Shown here: piece after piece, positions 7,235 to 14,815 of the stretch
Layout: every line of letters starts with the position of its first letter
How positions within the stretch are numbered: the stretch's first letter is position 1
Origin: Candidatus Lambdaproteobacteria bacterium
GTDB lineage: Bacteria; SAR324; JACQKK01
Direction of reading: 5' to 3'
Assembly: GCA_016199125.1 (NCBI GenBank)
Contig: JACQHH010000096.1
Span: forward strand, 1-38,713
Length of the DNA: 38,713 bases
The notes under the pieces: model-generated
Seen by the model: the letters and a program-made list of their open reading frames with translations, nothing else
Databases searched by the model: none
Told to the model about the DNA's origin: nothing
Program-made: the position numbers and the translations under genes

Positions 7235-7580
7235 GACCGCCGGGGCGCCGCAATGCAGCGTCGGCGGCGCCCCCTTCCCGGATCAGCTCGCCGGCCAGCG
7301 CAGCCGCGCGCGCCGTGCCCGGTCATCGCCCGGAGGAGCGCCGGAGTGCGTGCGAGAGGGCGATGCGCGCAGGCTGCCCGGACGTGACGCATACTATTTT
7401 TCGCTCAAGATGGCGCAAATTGTCCGCGCACTTCGAGACGCTCGCTGCGCCCTTCGACTCCGCTCAGGGCGAGCTCACTCCTCGGTGACGCGGCCATTTT
7501 CCGTGTTCCCGAGGAGCGCCCGGCAGGGCGCGTCTCGAAGGACACGGAAAATCGGGACTCATCCTGAAAGCGAATTGGTA
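7235..7580. other. Intergenic region holding a REP-like repeat pair
   Basis: This stretch lies between the convergent citrate synthase and dapF-like genes and has no credible gene. Its left half is plain GC-rich sequence. Its right half (7431-7552) holds two palindromic repeats, described in the next entry, that may act as a transcription terminator for both flanking genes. Confidence 0.6.
7431..7552. repeat. Two REP-like palindromic units in opposite orientation
   Basis: The first unit starts with cttcgagacgctcgctgcgc and carries a GCTCGC (7440-7445) / GCGAGC (7469-7474) stem. The second contains the same TCGAGACGC core on the opposite strand and has a gcgccc-ggca-gggcgc hairpin (7516-7531), enclosed by a perfect 11-base inverted repeat, attttccgtgt (7496-7506) and acacggaaaat (7542-7552). 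Sequences of this 'cttcgagacgc...' type are dispersed intergenic repeats in many proteobacterial genomes. Placed between converging genes, they could stop transcription or protect 3' ends. Confidence 0.65.
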
Positions 7581-8465
7581 TCAAGCGCGGGTCATGCCCA
7601 GCAGGCGCAGGAACTCGTCGTCGAAGGTTCCGCTGCCCACCGCCGCCACGGCCCCTTCCAGCGTGGCCTGAAACGCCTCGTCCAGGGCCACGCTGAGCGT
7701 GCCGCCGGGCATGTGCACCGTGACCGGCGAGCGGCACAGCCCCAGCCGGCAGGCCACCGCGGCCGCGGCGCAACTGCTGGAGCCCGACGCGCTGGTATAA
7801 CCCGCCCCGCGCTCCCAGATTTCGATGCGGATGTCGTGCGTGCCCAGGGTCTGCATGAACTGCACGTTGGTGCGCTCGGGAAACCACGCGTGGGATTCGA
7901 TGAGCGGCCCCGTTTCGCGGGCCAGCGCCTCGCTGGGATCGTCGGCCAGCACCACGCAATGGGGATTGCCGATGCCGGCGCCATTGACCTTGAGCGTGCG
8001 CCCGCCGACGCTCAACTCCAGGCCCAGGGTCTCGGTGGATGGGTCGTCCCCCTCCCGCGCGGCGGTCATGGGCACGGCCGCGCGGGTGAAGCGCACCTGG
8101 CCCATGTCCACCGAGACGCGCCGCCCGTGCTCGTCCAGGATGCGCGCAGTGACGCGCCCGCCGGGCGTGTCGATGCGCAGGCTGCGCCCGGGCGCCTGGC
8201 CGCTCTGCCACAGGTGCCGGGCAAAAATGCGCAGCCCATTGCCGCTCTTGCCCGCTTCGCTGCCGTCCGGATTGAAGATGCGCAGCGCGGCGTCGGCGCC
8301 TGGAGCGGGGGGCAGCGGACCCCACAGGATGCCGTCGCCCCCCACGCCGCGATGCCGGTCGCAGATCAGGCGGATGCGCTGCGGCGTCAGCCCCTCGCGG
8401 AATCCGCGCGGCTCCAGCACCAGGTAGTCGTTGCCCAGTCCGTGGTATTTGACGTAATCGGTCAT
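7581..8465 (-). CDS. dapF: Diaminopimelate epimerase family protein with both catalytic Cys replaced by Ser (294 aa)
   Basis: The overall match to DapF is strong: KYHGLGNDYLVL at the start, NPDGSEAGKSGNGLR (65-79), GNPHCVV (166-172), NVQFMQ (200-205) and ERGAGYTSASG (218-228). DapF interconverts LL- and meso-diaminopimelate for lysine and peptidoglycan using two cysteines, one as base on each face. Here the first lies where Ser74 is (KSGNG instead of xCGNG) and the second where Ser227 is (ASGSS instead of ACGTG). A nearby Cys232 is not at the catalytic position. The length (294) is normal, and the substrate-binding Asn, Glu and Arg are kept. It may be an epimerase with weak activity, an isomerase acting on another substrate, or a distinct subfamily. 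The ATG at 8465 opens a divergent region shared with lnt. Confidence 0.85.
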   Translation of the reverse strand: MTDYVKYHGLGNDYLVLEPRGFREGLTPQRIRLICDRHRGVGGDGILWGPLPPAPGADAALRIFNPDGSEAGKSGNGLRIFARHLWQSGQAPGRSLRIDTPGGRVTARILDEHGRRVSVDMGQVRFTRAAVPMTAAREGDDPSTETLGLELSVGGRTLKVNGAGIGNPHCVVLADDPSEALARETGPLIESHAWFPERTNVQFMQTLGTHDIRIEIWERGAGYTSASGSSSCAAAAVACRLGLCRSPVTVHMPGGTLSVALDEAFQATLEGAVAAVGSGTFDDEFLRLLGMTRA

Positions 8466-8712
8466 GCAAGGGATCGGCAGCGCAACGCGGGCGCGCGGCG
8501 TTGCCCGTGCCGCGCCGCGCCGCCGCACGAGGACCCACTGTGGCATGGATGGGCCCTGCGCGTGAAGCCGCAATCCGGCGCGCCCGGCGCGCAGGCTGGC
8601 CTTGGCGGGCGGCCGCGGGCGCCTCCGGCCGCAATCCCATCCCAGGCGCGGGCTGCGCCCGCGACTGTCACCGCCTGCGCCTGTCACCGCCCGGCGCCCG
8701 CCAGGAGCTCCG

Positions 8713-10353
8713 ATGTCCGTCCCGCCCACCCATGCCGCCCTGCCGGGACGGCCCGAACTGTGGCTGGCGGCCACGCCGCTGGTGCTGGCGCCGGCTTATC
8801 CGCCCCTGGGCTGGTCGCCCCTGGCCTGGATCGCGCTGGTGCCCGTGGTCTGGCTGCTGCGCTCGGGCCCGGGCGGCCCCTGGCGCTGGCTGGGGCTGGG
8901 CTATGCCTTCGGGCTGGTGCAGGCCGCCTGGCAACTGCGCTGGCTGCCGCGGGCGGTGCTGGAGGTGGGCGGGCTTCCCGCGCCACTATTCGTGCCCTTC
9001 GCCCTGGCCACGGTGCTGTTCTTCGCCACGGGCCATGCCCTGGTATTGGCGGCGACGCGCTGGGCCTGGCTGCGCTGGGGCCTGCATCCGGGATGGAGCC
9101 TGGCGCTGCTGCTGACGGCGCACGATGTGCTGGCAGGCGTGGCGCCCTTCGGGGGCAATCCCTGGGGCTCCCTGGCCGCCACCCAGGCCCACACCATCGC
9201 CGCGCGGCTGCTGGTGCCCCTGGCGGGCGGCTCGGCTCTCGTGCTGGCCCTGGGGCTGGTCAATGGGCTGTGGGCGGCGGCCCTGTCGCGATGGCTCCGC
9301 TCCCCGGCAGTGTCCGCGTCGCCGGACGCGCCCCGCGCACGACCGCGCCGGTGGACGGGATGGGCGCACACCCTGCGCGGCCCTGGGCCGGCGCTGGTCG
9401 CCGCCGCCCTGCTCACCGCGCTGCTTGCGGCACCGTGGCCCGCCGCGCAGGTGCCCGCCGGGAGCGGCTCCGCGGCAGGGTGGCGGGCATTGCTGGTCTC
9501 GGGAGGCGTCGCGCCGGGTGCGCCGGCGACACGTCCGCCGGAGGGGGAGCGGCTGCGCCGGTATCTGGCGCGCACGCTGGACGCCTTGCGGGCGTTGCCC
9601 TCCACCGCCGACTCCGCGCCTGCGCCCGCGCTGATCGTCTGGCCCGAAAGCGCCGCGGCGCAACCGGTCGAGCGCGGCAAGACCCTGGTGGCCCTGGCGG
9701 ATGCCGCCGGGCTGTGGGGCGCCGATCTGTTGCTGGGCTCCGACGCGGTGGAGCGCGGACGCACCACCAACGCGGCGTATCTGGTGCAGGCCCGGCCCTT
9801 CGATTTCGTGCGCTACGACAAGCGCGTGCTGGTGCCCTTCGGCGAATACGTGCCGCGCGGGTTCCGCTGGCTGCTCCCCGGCAAGATCACCGCCGGCGAG
9901 GACGACTACGCGGCCGGCGCGGCGCTTCCCGTGCTGCCCTGGCGCGGACAGGTGCTGGGTCTGGCCATCTGCTTCGAGAGCATTCTGCCCGCGCACGTGC
10001 GCGCCGCGACGCTGGCCGGAGGGCAGGCGCTGGTGGTGCTGGCCAACGACGTGTGGCTCACTCCGGCGGCGGCCGCGCAGCACGTGCAGCTCACCGCGCT
10101 GCAAGGCCTGGCGGTGGGGCGCGACGTGCTATTCGTCGCGGAAGGCGGGTGGCTCGCGCACCTGGCCGATGGCCGCGTGCTGCGGGAGGCCCCGTCCGGG
10201 GGGCAGGCCCTGCTCGTGCTGCCCCGTTGGCGCGGCGGGCGCACGCCCTGGGTGCGCTGGGGCTATGCCCCCCTGGCCGTGCTGTGCGCGCTGGTGGCCG
10301 TGGCGGCGGGATGGCACCGCCGGAGCGGCGCTCGACCGGTCTCCGGGCGCTAG
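8713..10353 (+). CDS. lnt: Apolipoprotein N-acyltransferase Lnt (546 aa)
   Basis: Lnt adds the third acyl chain to the N-terminal Cys of lipoproteins at the inner membrane. The N-terminal 220 residues hold several hydrophobic helices. The nitrilase-like periplasmic domain follows, with the full catalytic triad: Glu312 in VWPESAA, Lys370 in RYDKRVLVPFGEY and Cys420 in AICFES. A final membrane helix lies near residues 512-533. The length is within the usual range of about 500-550. An AGGAG at 8703-8707 sits at a good distance before the chosen ATG at 8713. It is divergent from the dapF-like gene. The neighbouring stator operon includes a predicted lipoprotein, a possible substrate. An 11-base direct repeat (ctgtcaccgcc, 8665 and 8681) lies just upstream, of unknown meaning. 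Confidence 0.95.
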   Translation: MSVPPTHAALPGRPELWLAATPLVLAPAYPPLGWSPLAWIALVPVVWLLRSGPGGPWRWLGLGYAFGLVQAAWQLRWLPRAVLEVGGLPAPLFVPFALATVLFFATGHALVLAATRWAWLRWGLHPGWSLALLLTAHDVLAGVAPFGGNPWGSLAATQAHTIAARLLVPLAGGSALVLALGLVNGLWAAALSRWLRSPAVSASPDAPRARPRRWTGWAHTLRGPGPALVAAALLTALLAAPWPAAQVPAGSGSAAGWRALLVSGGVAPGAPATRPPEGERLRRYLARTLDALRALPSTADSAPAPALIVWPESAAAQPVERGKTLVALADAAGLWGADLLLGSDAVERGRTTNAAYLVQARPFDFVRYDKRVLVPFGEYVPRGFRWLLPGKITAGEDDYAAGAALPVLPWRGQVLGLAICFESILPAHVRAATLAGGQALVVLANDVWLTPAAAAQHVQLTALQGLAVGRDVLFVAEGGWLAHLADGRVLREAPSGGQALLVLPRWRGGRTPWVRWGYAPLAVLCALVAVAAGWHRRSGARPVSGR

Positions 10354-10602
10354 CGTGGGCGGCCGCGCTGTGCGATCCCGCGCGCGGTGCCCCGCGGGTT
10401 TGCCTATTCCCTGCATTTTGCGACCATGCGCCTGCCGCCGGCCGATTCCGCGCGGACATGCATCGGCGTGTGCATTGCGCATGGGGATTGCATACACTTG
10501 AGGAAAGTCGGGATTTGCGCGCCGGAGCCGGGCAGCGCAATCCGTCCCAGCGTCCGCGCCGCCGCCCCCCGCGGCTGACACGTCAACACACGGAACCCGG
10601 TC

Positions 10603-11961
10603 ATGGAAAACCAGGCATCCCAACACACGCCCGAGGCCCACGCGCTGAGCGCGCAACTGCCGGAAGATTTCGCCAAGCGCCTGGCGACGAAAATCGTCGT
10701 CACCAACGAGCGCGAGCGCGACCCGGAGAAGGCGGTGCAGGACGTGGCGCGCCTGATCATGCGCAACGTCTCCCAGCCGGGACGCGAGCGCCTGTTCGCG
10801 GATACGGCGGAAATCCTGCTGGAGGGCGAAGAGACCCGCCGCTACGCCGCGATCGGCTGGGTCTCCGTCACGTTGGACCACCAGGGCGAGCCGCGCTACG
10901 AGCAGTTCGTGGGCCGCGTGGTCGATGCACTGATCTTCGACCACACGAATATCGTGCGCCCGCCCGTGGAACTGGATCGCCGCCGGCGCTTTTCCTTCTA
11001 CGCCGGGTATCTGGGCCGCGTGTTCATCGCCATGATGGACATCAACAGCGAGCTGTACGAGGTGGTGAACCTGATCTATTCGCGCATCATCCGCCGCGAA
11101 ATGGAGCTGGAGAACCAGCGCAGCGAAGAAGCCACCAGCAGCGCCCGCCGCATCATCATGACCCAGCAGCAGAAGGGCCCCACGGCGGCCAAGAAACTCT
11201 ACGACGAGATCGTGGACTACATCCACGCCCGCGGCGAGTTCAAGTCCGAGTCGCTGAACCAGCAGAACCCCAACGAGTTCATGGCCATCCTGGCCGACCG
11301 CATGCGCGCCACGCGCCGCTACGTGATCCAGGACATCATGAACCGCCAGGCCCTGTCCCGTAAGAAGGAAGCGGAGAAGGAGCTCAGCGAGCGCTTGGCC
11401 GCCGCCGAGGACATCATCCTGGCGCGCGACACGTTCAAGAAGGCGCTGAACCTGTTCTGGACGGAGAAGCGCTACAACTTCAAGTTCCTGGCCGTGGAGA
11501 AGGTGCGTGTGACCCTACAGGTCTCGGCCATCCTGGTGGGCATCGTACACTTCCTGGTGGGCTACCTGGGCCTCTACGGCATGCTGTGGTGGGAGGGGCT
11601 GGCCGTGGCGCTGATCATGTACGTCTTCGCCCGCATCTTCTGCTCGCGGCATGCCTTCCAGCGCTTCTTTCCCAGCGACGTGAGCAAGGAGCTGGAAGTG
11701 GTGGTGGGCTCGGTCACGCCCACGCTGCGCAAGATGTCCAAGGGGCAGATGGACGCGTTCCTGATCCGGCAGGTGAAGGACCCGGCCAATCTGAACCTGC
11801 TGTTCATCATGCCGGAATTCATGAAGTACGTGTTTGCCGTGATGCCCGAGCGGCACAACACCATCGTCACCACCGACGAGCTGTCCGACCTGATGGAGAC
11901 CATGGAGCTGGACATCGCGCGCACCCTGCGCGCCGCGGCGCCTCCCCCGCCGCCCATCTAG
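10603..11961 (+). CDS. Unknown membrane protein with two adjacent C-proximal helices (452 aa)
   Basis: I do not recognise this protein. Residues 1-300 are soluble, rich in charged residues and helices (for example ELENQRSEEATSSARR and SRKKEAEKELSERLAAAED, a likely coiled coil around 165-275). Two membrane helices follow close together (about 303-326 and 328-346), placing both termini on the same side, most likely the cytoplasm. Residues 347-445 form another helical soluble part, and the end is a run of prolines. The codon use and the steady mix of residues look like a real gene. The ATG at 10603 is preceded by a weak GGAA. It stands alone between lnt and the mobile-DNA patch. A role in membrane organisation or as a scaffold is possible but not shown. 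Confidence 0.85.
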   Translation: MENQASQHTPEAHALSAQLPEDFAKRLATKIVVTNERERDPEKAVQDVARLIMRNVSQPGRERLFADTAEILLEGEETRRYAAIGWVSVTLDHQGEPRYEQFVGRVVDALIFDHTNIVRPPVELDRRRRFSFYAGYLGRVFIAMMDINSELYEVVNLIYSRIIRREMELENQRSEEATSSARRIIMTQQQKGPTAAKKLYDEIVDYIHARGEFKSESLNQQNPNEFMAILADRMRATRRYVIQDIMNRQALSRKKEAEKELSERLAAAEDIILARDTFKKALNLFWTEKRYNFKFLAVEKVRVTLQVSAILVGIVHFLVGYLGLYGMLWWEGLAVALIMYVFARIFCSRHAFQRFFPSDVSKELEVVVGSVTPTLRKMSKGQMDAFLIRQVKDPANLNLLFIMPEFMKYVFAVMPERHNTIVTTDELSDLMETMELDIARTLRAAAPPPPPI

Positions 11962-12120
11962 AACCGGTCCCAAGACTGGACTACTGGTGCTGACGAGGCC
12001 GGAGTGGCGCGGATCGTTTGCGAATTGTAGTGGCCAGTGGGTTCGTGATTGCGTCCTCGGCGAGGGTTCGATTCTCGACCAAGCTTGAAGCGATATGCAG
12101 CCTGCGAAAGAGCCACCGCC

Positions 12121-12669
12121 ATGGGACTATTGACCTTCGCGCTCAACGTGACGCTGGACGGGTGCTGTGACCACCGCGTAGGGGTGGCCGACGAGGAGAT
12201 GCTCCGCTACTGGACGCGCGTGATGGACGCCGCCGGAGCGATGCTCTTCGGGCGCCACACCTATGAGCTGATGGAGGACGCCTGGCCCCAGGTGGCGCGA
12301 AATCCGCAGGCGTCACGTGCGGACCGGCAATGGGCGAAGAAGCTCGAAGCCAAGCCCAAGTACGTGGTCTCCACGACGCGCCGCGACTTCCCGTGGAGCA
12401 ACACGCATCATGTCGAAGGGCACCTGACCCAGGCGGTGAAGGCGTTGAAGAAGGCCACGCCGCGCGGACTGCTGGTGGGTAGCCCCAAACTTTCGGCCGC
12501 GCTTCAGCGCCTGGAACTCGTGGACGAATATCGCTTCGTGGTCCATCCCGTGGTGGCCGGGCACGGTCCGTACCTGTTTTCCGGCCTGCAGCCGTCATTG
12601 CACCTGGAGTTCGTTGCCGCGAAACGGCTCAAATCAGGCATCGTGGCGTTGCACTATCGCCGGCGCTAG
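12121..12669 (+). CDS. Dihydrofolate reductase / RibD C-terminal family protein (182 aa)
   Basis: The protein fits the YyaP/YwjB-type family related to the RibD C-terminal domain. It has an N-terminal strand with SLDG-like NVTLDG, a GRHTYE motif (the family's GRxTYE), KYVVSTT, a nucleotide-binding GSPKLSAAL segment and LVDEYRFVVHPVVAGHGPYLF, the most typical family signature. These enzymes bind NAD(P)H and a pterin- or flavin-like substrate; the physiological role of stand-alone members is mostly unknown. The ATG at 12121 was chosen because the conserved first strand starts there. The reading frame extends upstream to 12049 through sequence that does not look coding. It lies in a region with an IS remnant just downstream and may have been acquired. 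Confidence 0.85.
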   Translation: MGLLTFALNVTLDGCCDHRVGVADEEMLRYWTRVMDAAGAMLFGRHTYELMEDAWPQVARNPQASRADRQWAKKLEAKPKYVVSTTRRDFPWSNTHHVEGHLTQAVKALKKATPRGLLVGSPKLSAALQRLELVDEYRFVVHPVVAGHGPYLFSGLQPSLHLEFVAAKRLKSGIVALHYRRR

Positions 12670-12675
12670 CGGCTA

Positions 12676-12930
12676 GAGCTGGTCTCAAGAATGCCTGAGC
12701 AACATGAGCAGGCAGGCCAGGTGTACGAATCCGCGAAAGAGTTCCAGGCGGGTTTCCCAGCGCGTGACGACACGGCGGAACCGGAAGAGCCAAGCGAAGA
12801 GGCGCTCGACCTTCCAGCGGCGCCGGTAGCGGCGTAGCGGGCGACCGTTCTGTGAGGGCGGATTGCGGCGGTTCCGAACCATCCGCCCGCCGCATTCCCG
12901 CCCGGCCACGCGCAGCGAACCGGCCTGGGG
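12676..12930 (-). pseudogene. IS5-type transposase C-terminal remnant
   Basis: The frame 12685-12909 translates to a C-terminal transposase end: RNRRNPPSQNGRPLRRY, then RRWKVERLFAWLFRFRR and a FVHLACLLMLLR ending. This is the well-known DDE_Tnp_1 tail of IS5-family elements (YRRRWKVERLFAWL), including the catalytic Glu in VERLFAWL. Only about 75 codons remain; the N-terminal and central parts with the two catalytic Asp residues are absent. The sequence upstream (above about 12930) does not continue the transposase in any frame. The stop codon lies close to gagctggtctcaag (12676-12689), which may be the old terminal inverted repeat. The element is dead. Confidence 0.8.
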
Positions 12931-12970
12931 CGAATTTCTTGGCCCTCGGGCAAGCGCGGCGGAACACGGC

Positions 12971-13312
12971 TCAGCGTCGCTCGATCCAGGACTGGACGGC
13001 CCGCTTGCTCCTCGCGCGGGTCTCCCACCAACGCAGCACGTCCAGGACGCGTAGCAGGAGCCACCCCAGCACCACGAGCAGGGTCGCGGCGACGGCGGCC
13101 AGGGCGACCAGGAAGTACAATGCGGCGAGCGCTGCCACTATCGGCAACTCCCTTTGCCTGCGGTTGCGCGTCCATGGCGGATTGCCGGCCGCGATGGTCT
13201 CGCAGCGGGCCGTAAGAGGGGCTCGGACTTCGGCCCGCCAGGGCGGCTGCGGCCGGTGCAGCACCGCCACCTCCACGCGGCCTCCGTGGGTCGCCCCGTG
13301 CCGGCCGCGCAA
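12971..13312 (-). CDS. Possible small membrane protein downstream of boxB (low confidence)
   Basis: This frame begins with TTG two bases after the boxB stop and encodes 113 residues. Its only protein-like feature is a long hydrophobic stretch (57-90, with LPIVAALAALYFL and LLVVLGWLLLRVL), long enough for one or two membrane helices, followed by a basic tail. The first 50 residues look non-coding, so the real start may be an unusual codon further in. Nothing similar is known to me next to box genes. It could also be chance reading of GC-rich DNA between boxB and the IS remnant. Confidence 0.25.
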   Translation of the reverse strand: MRGRHGATHGGRVEVAVLHRPQPPWRAEVRAPLTARCETIAAGNPPWTRNRRQRELPIVAALAALYFLVALAAVAATLLVVLGWLLLRVLDVLRWWETRARSKRAVQSWIERR

Positions 13313-13314
13313 AA

Positions 13315-14718
13315 TCAGTGGAACCGGACGTATGCGAAGTCCGCCGGCTTACCGCCCACGCCCTTGTCCGGCGGCGCGATCCAGTTGGCCACCTTGCCCG
13401 GCGCGTAGACCGGCACCATGCAGCGTTCCACCAGCGCATAGTCGTCCGGGTTGGGCAGCAGGCGCTCGATCTCCGCGTCCAGCGCGGCCCGGGTGATGGG
13501 CTGGCCGTGGGCATCGTAGGGCTGGTCGCTGTAGATGCCCACCTTGCGGTTGAAGCGCAGGCTGGGCAGGGTCAGCGTCTCGCCGATGTCGTACCTCTCC
13601 AGGACCTTGTTCCACTTGCCCACCACGCGCCGGCACTCATCCTCGTAGGCGTCGAGCAGGTAGGCGTTCATGGCGCGGCGCTTGGGGATTTCCTTGCGCG
13701 TCCAGTGGCCGCCCTCGTACACTTCCGCCTCGTAGGCGCCTTCCAGGGCCACGTGGTCGGCGTAGCGCTTGTCGCTGCCTTCCTGGAAGCGCCCCTTGAG
13801 CCCCGCGGCGAAGAACGTGGCGGCGTTGCTGGAATCCTCCGCGCCGAACAGGTCGAAGGTCGCCGAGCTCCATTCGTTGATGTACTTCTGGATCACGCCC
13901 AGGGGGATGGCGCCCACGGCGGCCGGGTCGGTGCCCGCGCGCATGAGCTGCGCCGTGCGCTCGATCACGCGCCCCACGCCCTTTTCGCCCGTGGCCATGT
14001 GGAAGGCTTCTTCGGTGAGCATGAAGTTGGTCGTGCGGGCCAGCGGATCGAACGAGCTTTCCGCCAGGCTGGCGAGCTGGAACTTGCCGTCGCGGTCGGT
14101 GAAGGTGGTGAAGCAGAAGAAGGCCAGCCAGTCGCGGATGGGCTTGTTGAACGCCTGCAGGATGCGCGGATGGTCCGGGTGCCCGCTGCGGCGTTGCAGC
14201 AGCTCTTCCGCCTCGGCGCGTCCGTCGGAGCCGAAGTGGCTGTGCAGCAGGTAGACCATGGCCCACAGGTGCCGCGCCTCCTCGGCGTTGACCTGAAACA
14301 GCGCGCGCAGGTCGATCAGGCTGGGCGCCGTCTTGCCCAGTTGCCGCTGCTGCTCCACCGAGGCCGGCTCCGTGTCGCCCTGGGTCACGATCAGCCGCCG
14401 CAGCTCCTTGCGGAACTCCCCGGGCACCTGCGTCCAGAGCTTCCTGCCGATGTTGTCGCCGAAGTAGATCTCCTCCAGCTTGCGCGGGCCGGCCAGGAAG
14501 ATGCCGAACCGGTAGTCGGGCAACTTCACGGTGTCCCAGTGCGCCCAGCCGCCCGGCTCCACGCTCACCGCCGTGCGCAGATAGATCTCGTCCTTCTGGA
14601 AGCCGTCGGGGCCCATGTCCAGCCACCATTCCTTGAACTGCGGCTGCCAGCGCAGCAGCGCGCGCTGCAGCTTGGGGTCGTCCGACAGGTTGACGTTGTT
14701 GGGAATCGCTTCGAGCAT
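13315..14718 (-). CDS. boxB: Benzoyl-CoA 2,3-epoxidase subunit BoxB (467 aa)
   Basis: BoxB is the diiron oxygenase component that, with the reductase BoxA, converts benzoyl-CoA to its 2,3-epoxide in aerobic benzoate degradation. The match is clear over the full length (usual size about 470): IPNNVNL near the start, WQPQFKEWW, DTEPASVEQQR, SLIDLRALFQVNAEEARHLWAMVYLLH, and FTDRDGKFQLASL. Diiron ligands are visible in the EEARHLW and TEEAFHM motifs (E-x-x-H type), plus a Glu in the TEPASVEQ region. A GGAG lies seven bases before the ATG at 14718. It follows boxC by 97 bases on the same strand and is probably cotranscribed with it. No boxA is in this window; it may lie elsewhere in the genome. 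Confidence 0.96.
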   Translation of the reverse strand: MLEAIPNNVNLSDDPKLQRALLRWQPQFKEWWLDMGPDGFQKDEIYLRTAVSVEPGGWAHWDTVKLPDYRFGIFLAGPRKLEEIYFGDNIGRKLWTQVPGEFRKELRRLIVTQGDTEPASVEQQRQLGKTAPSLIDLRALFQVNAEEARHLWAMVYLLHSHFGSDGRAEAEELLQRRSGHPDHPRILQAFNKPIRDWLAFFCFTTFTDRDGKFQLASLAESSFDPLARTTNFMLTEEAFHMATGEKGVGRVIERTAQLMRAGTDPAAVGAIPLGVIQKYINEWSSATFDLFGAEDSSNAATFFAAGLKGRFQEGSDKRYADHVALEGAYEAEVYEGGHWTRKEIPKRRAMNAYLLDAYEDECRRVVGKWNKVLERYDIGETLTLPSLRFNRKVGIYSDQPYDAHGQPITRAALDAEIERLLPNPDDYALVERCMVPVYAPGKVANWIAPPDKGVGGKPADFAYVRFH

Positions 14719-14815
14719 GGGTCATCTCCGTAACGGTGCGGTGGCCCGCGGGGTGCGGTGTGGCAAGGGTGCCGCCGGGGCGGCGTGTCCGCCTGCGCGG
14801 GGCAGCGGCGCCGCT

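Noticed and set aside
8665-8691. Direct repeat ctgtcaccgcc twice, 16 bases apart, before lnt
   Set aside because: Only two copies in GC-rich DNA, with no link to a known regulator; chance is possible.
7350-11363. A 1337-codon open frame on the plus strand
   Set aside because: It crosses dapF, lnt and the unknown 452-residue gene in wrong frames; its Arg/Ala/Gly/Pro-rich translation is a GC-driven shadow.
12010-12090. A tRNA-like T-arm (ggttcgattctcg) before the DHFR-family gene
   Set aside because: The flanking bases do not give a proper T stem, and no matching acceptor stem, anticodon arm or CCA is found. At most it is a decayed fragment.
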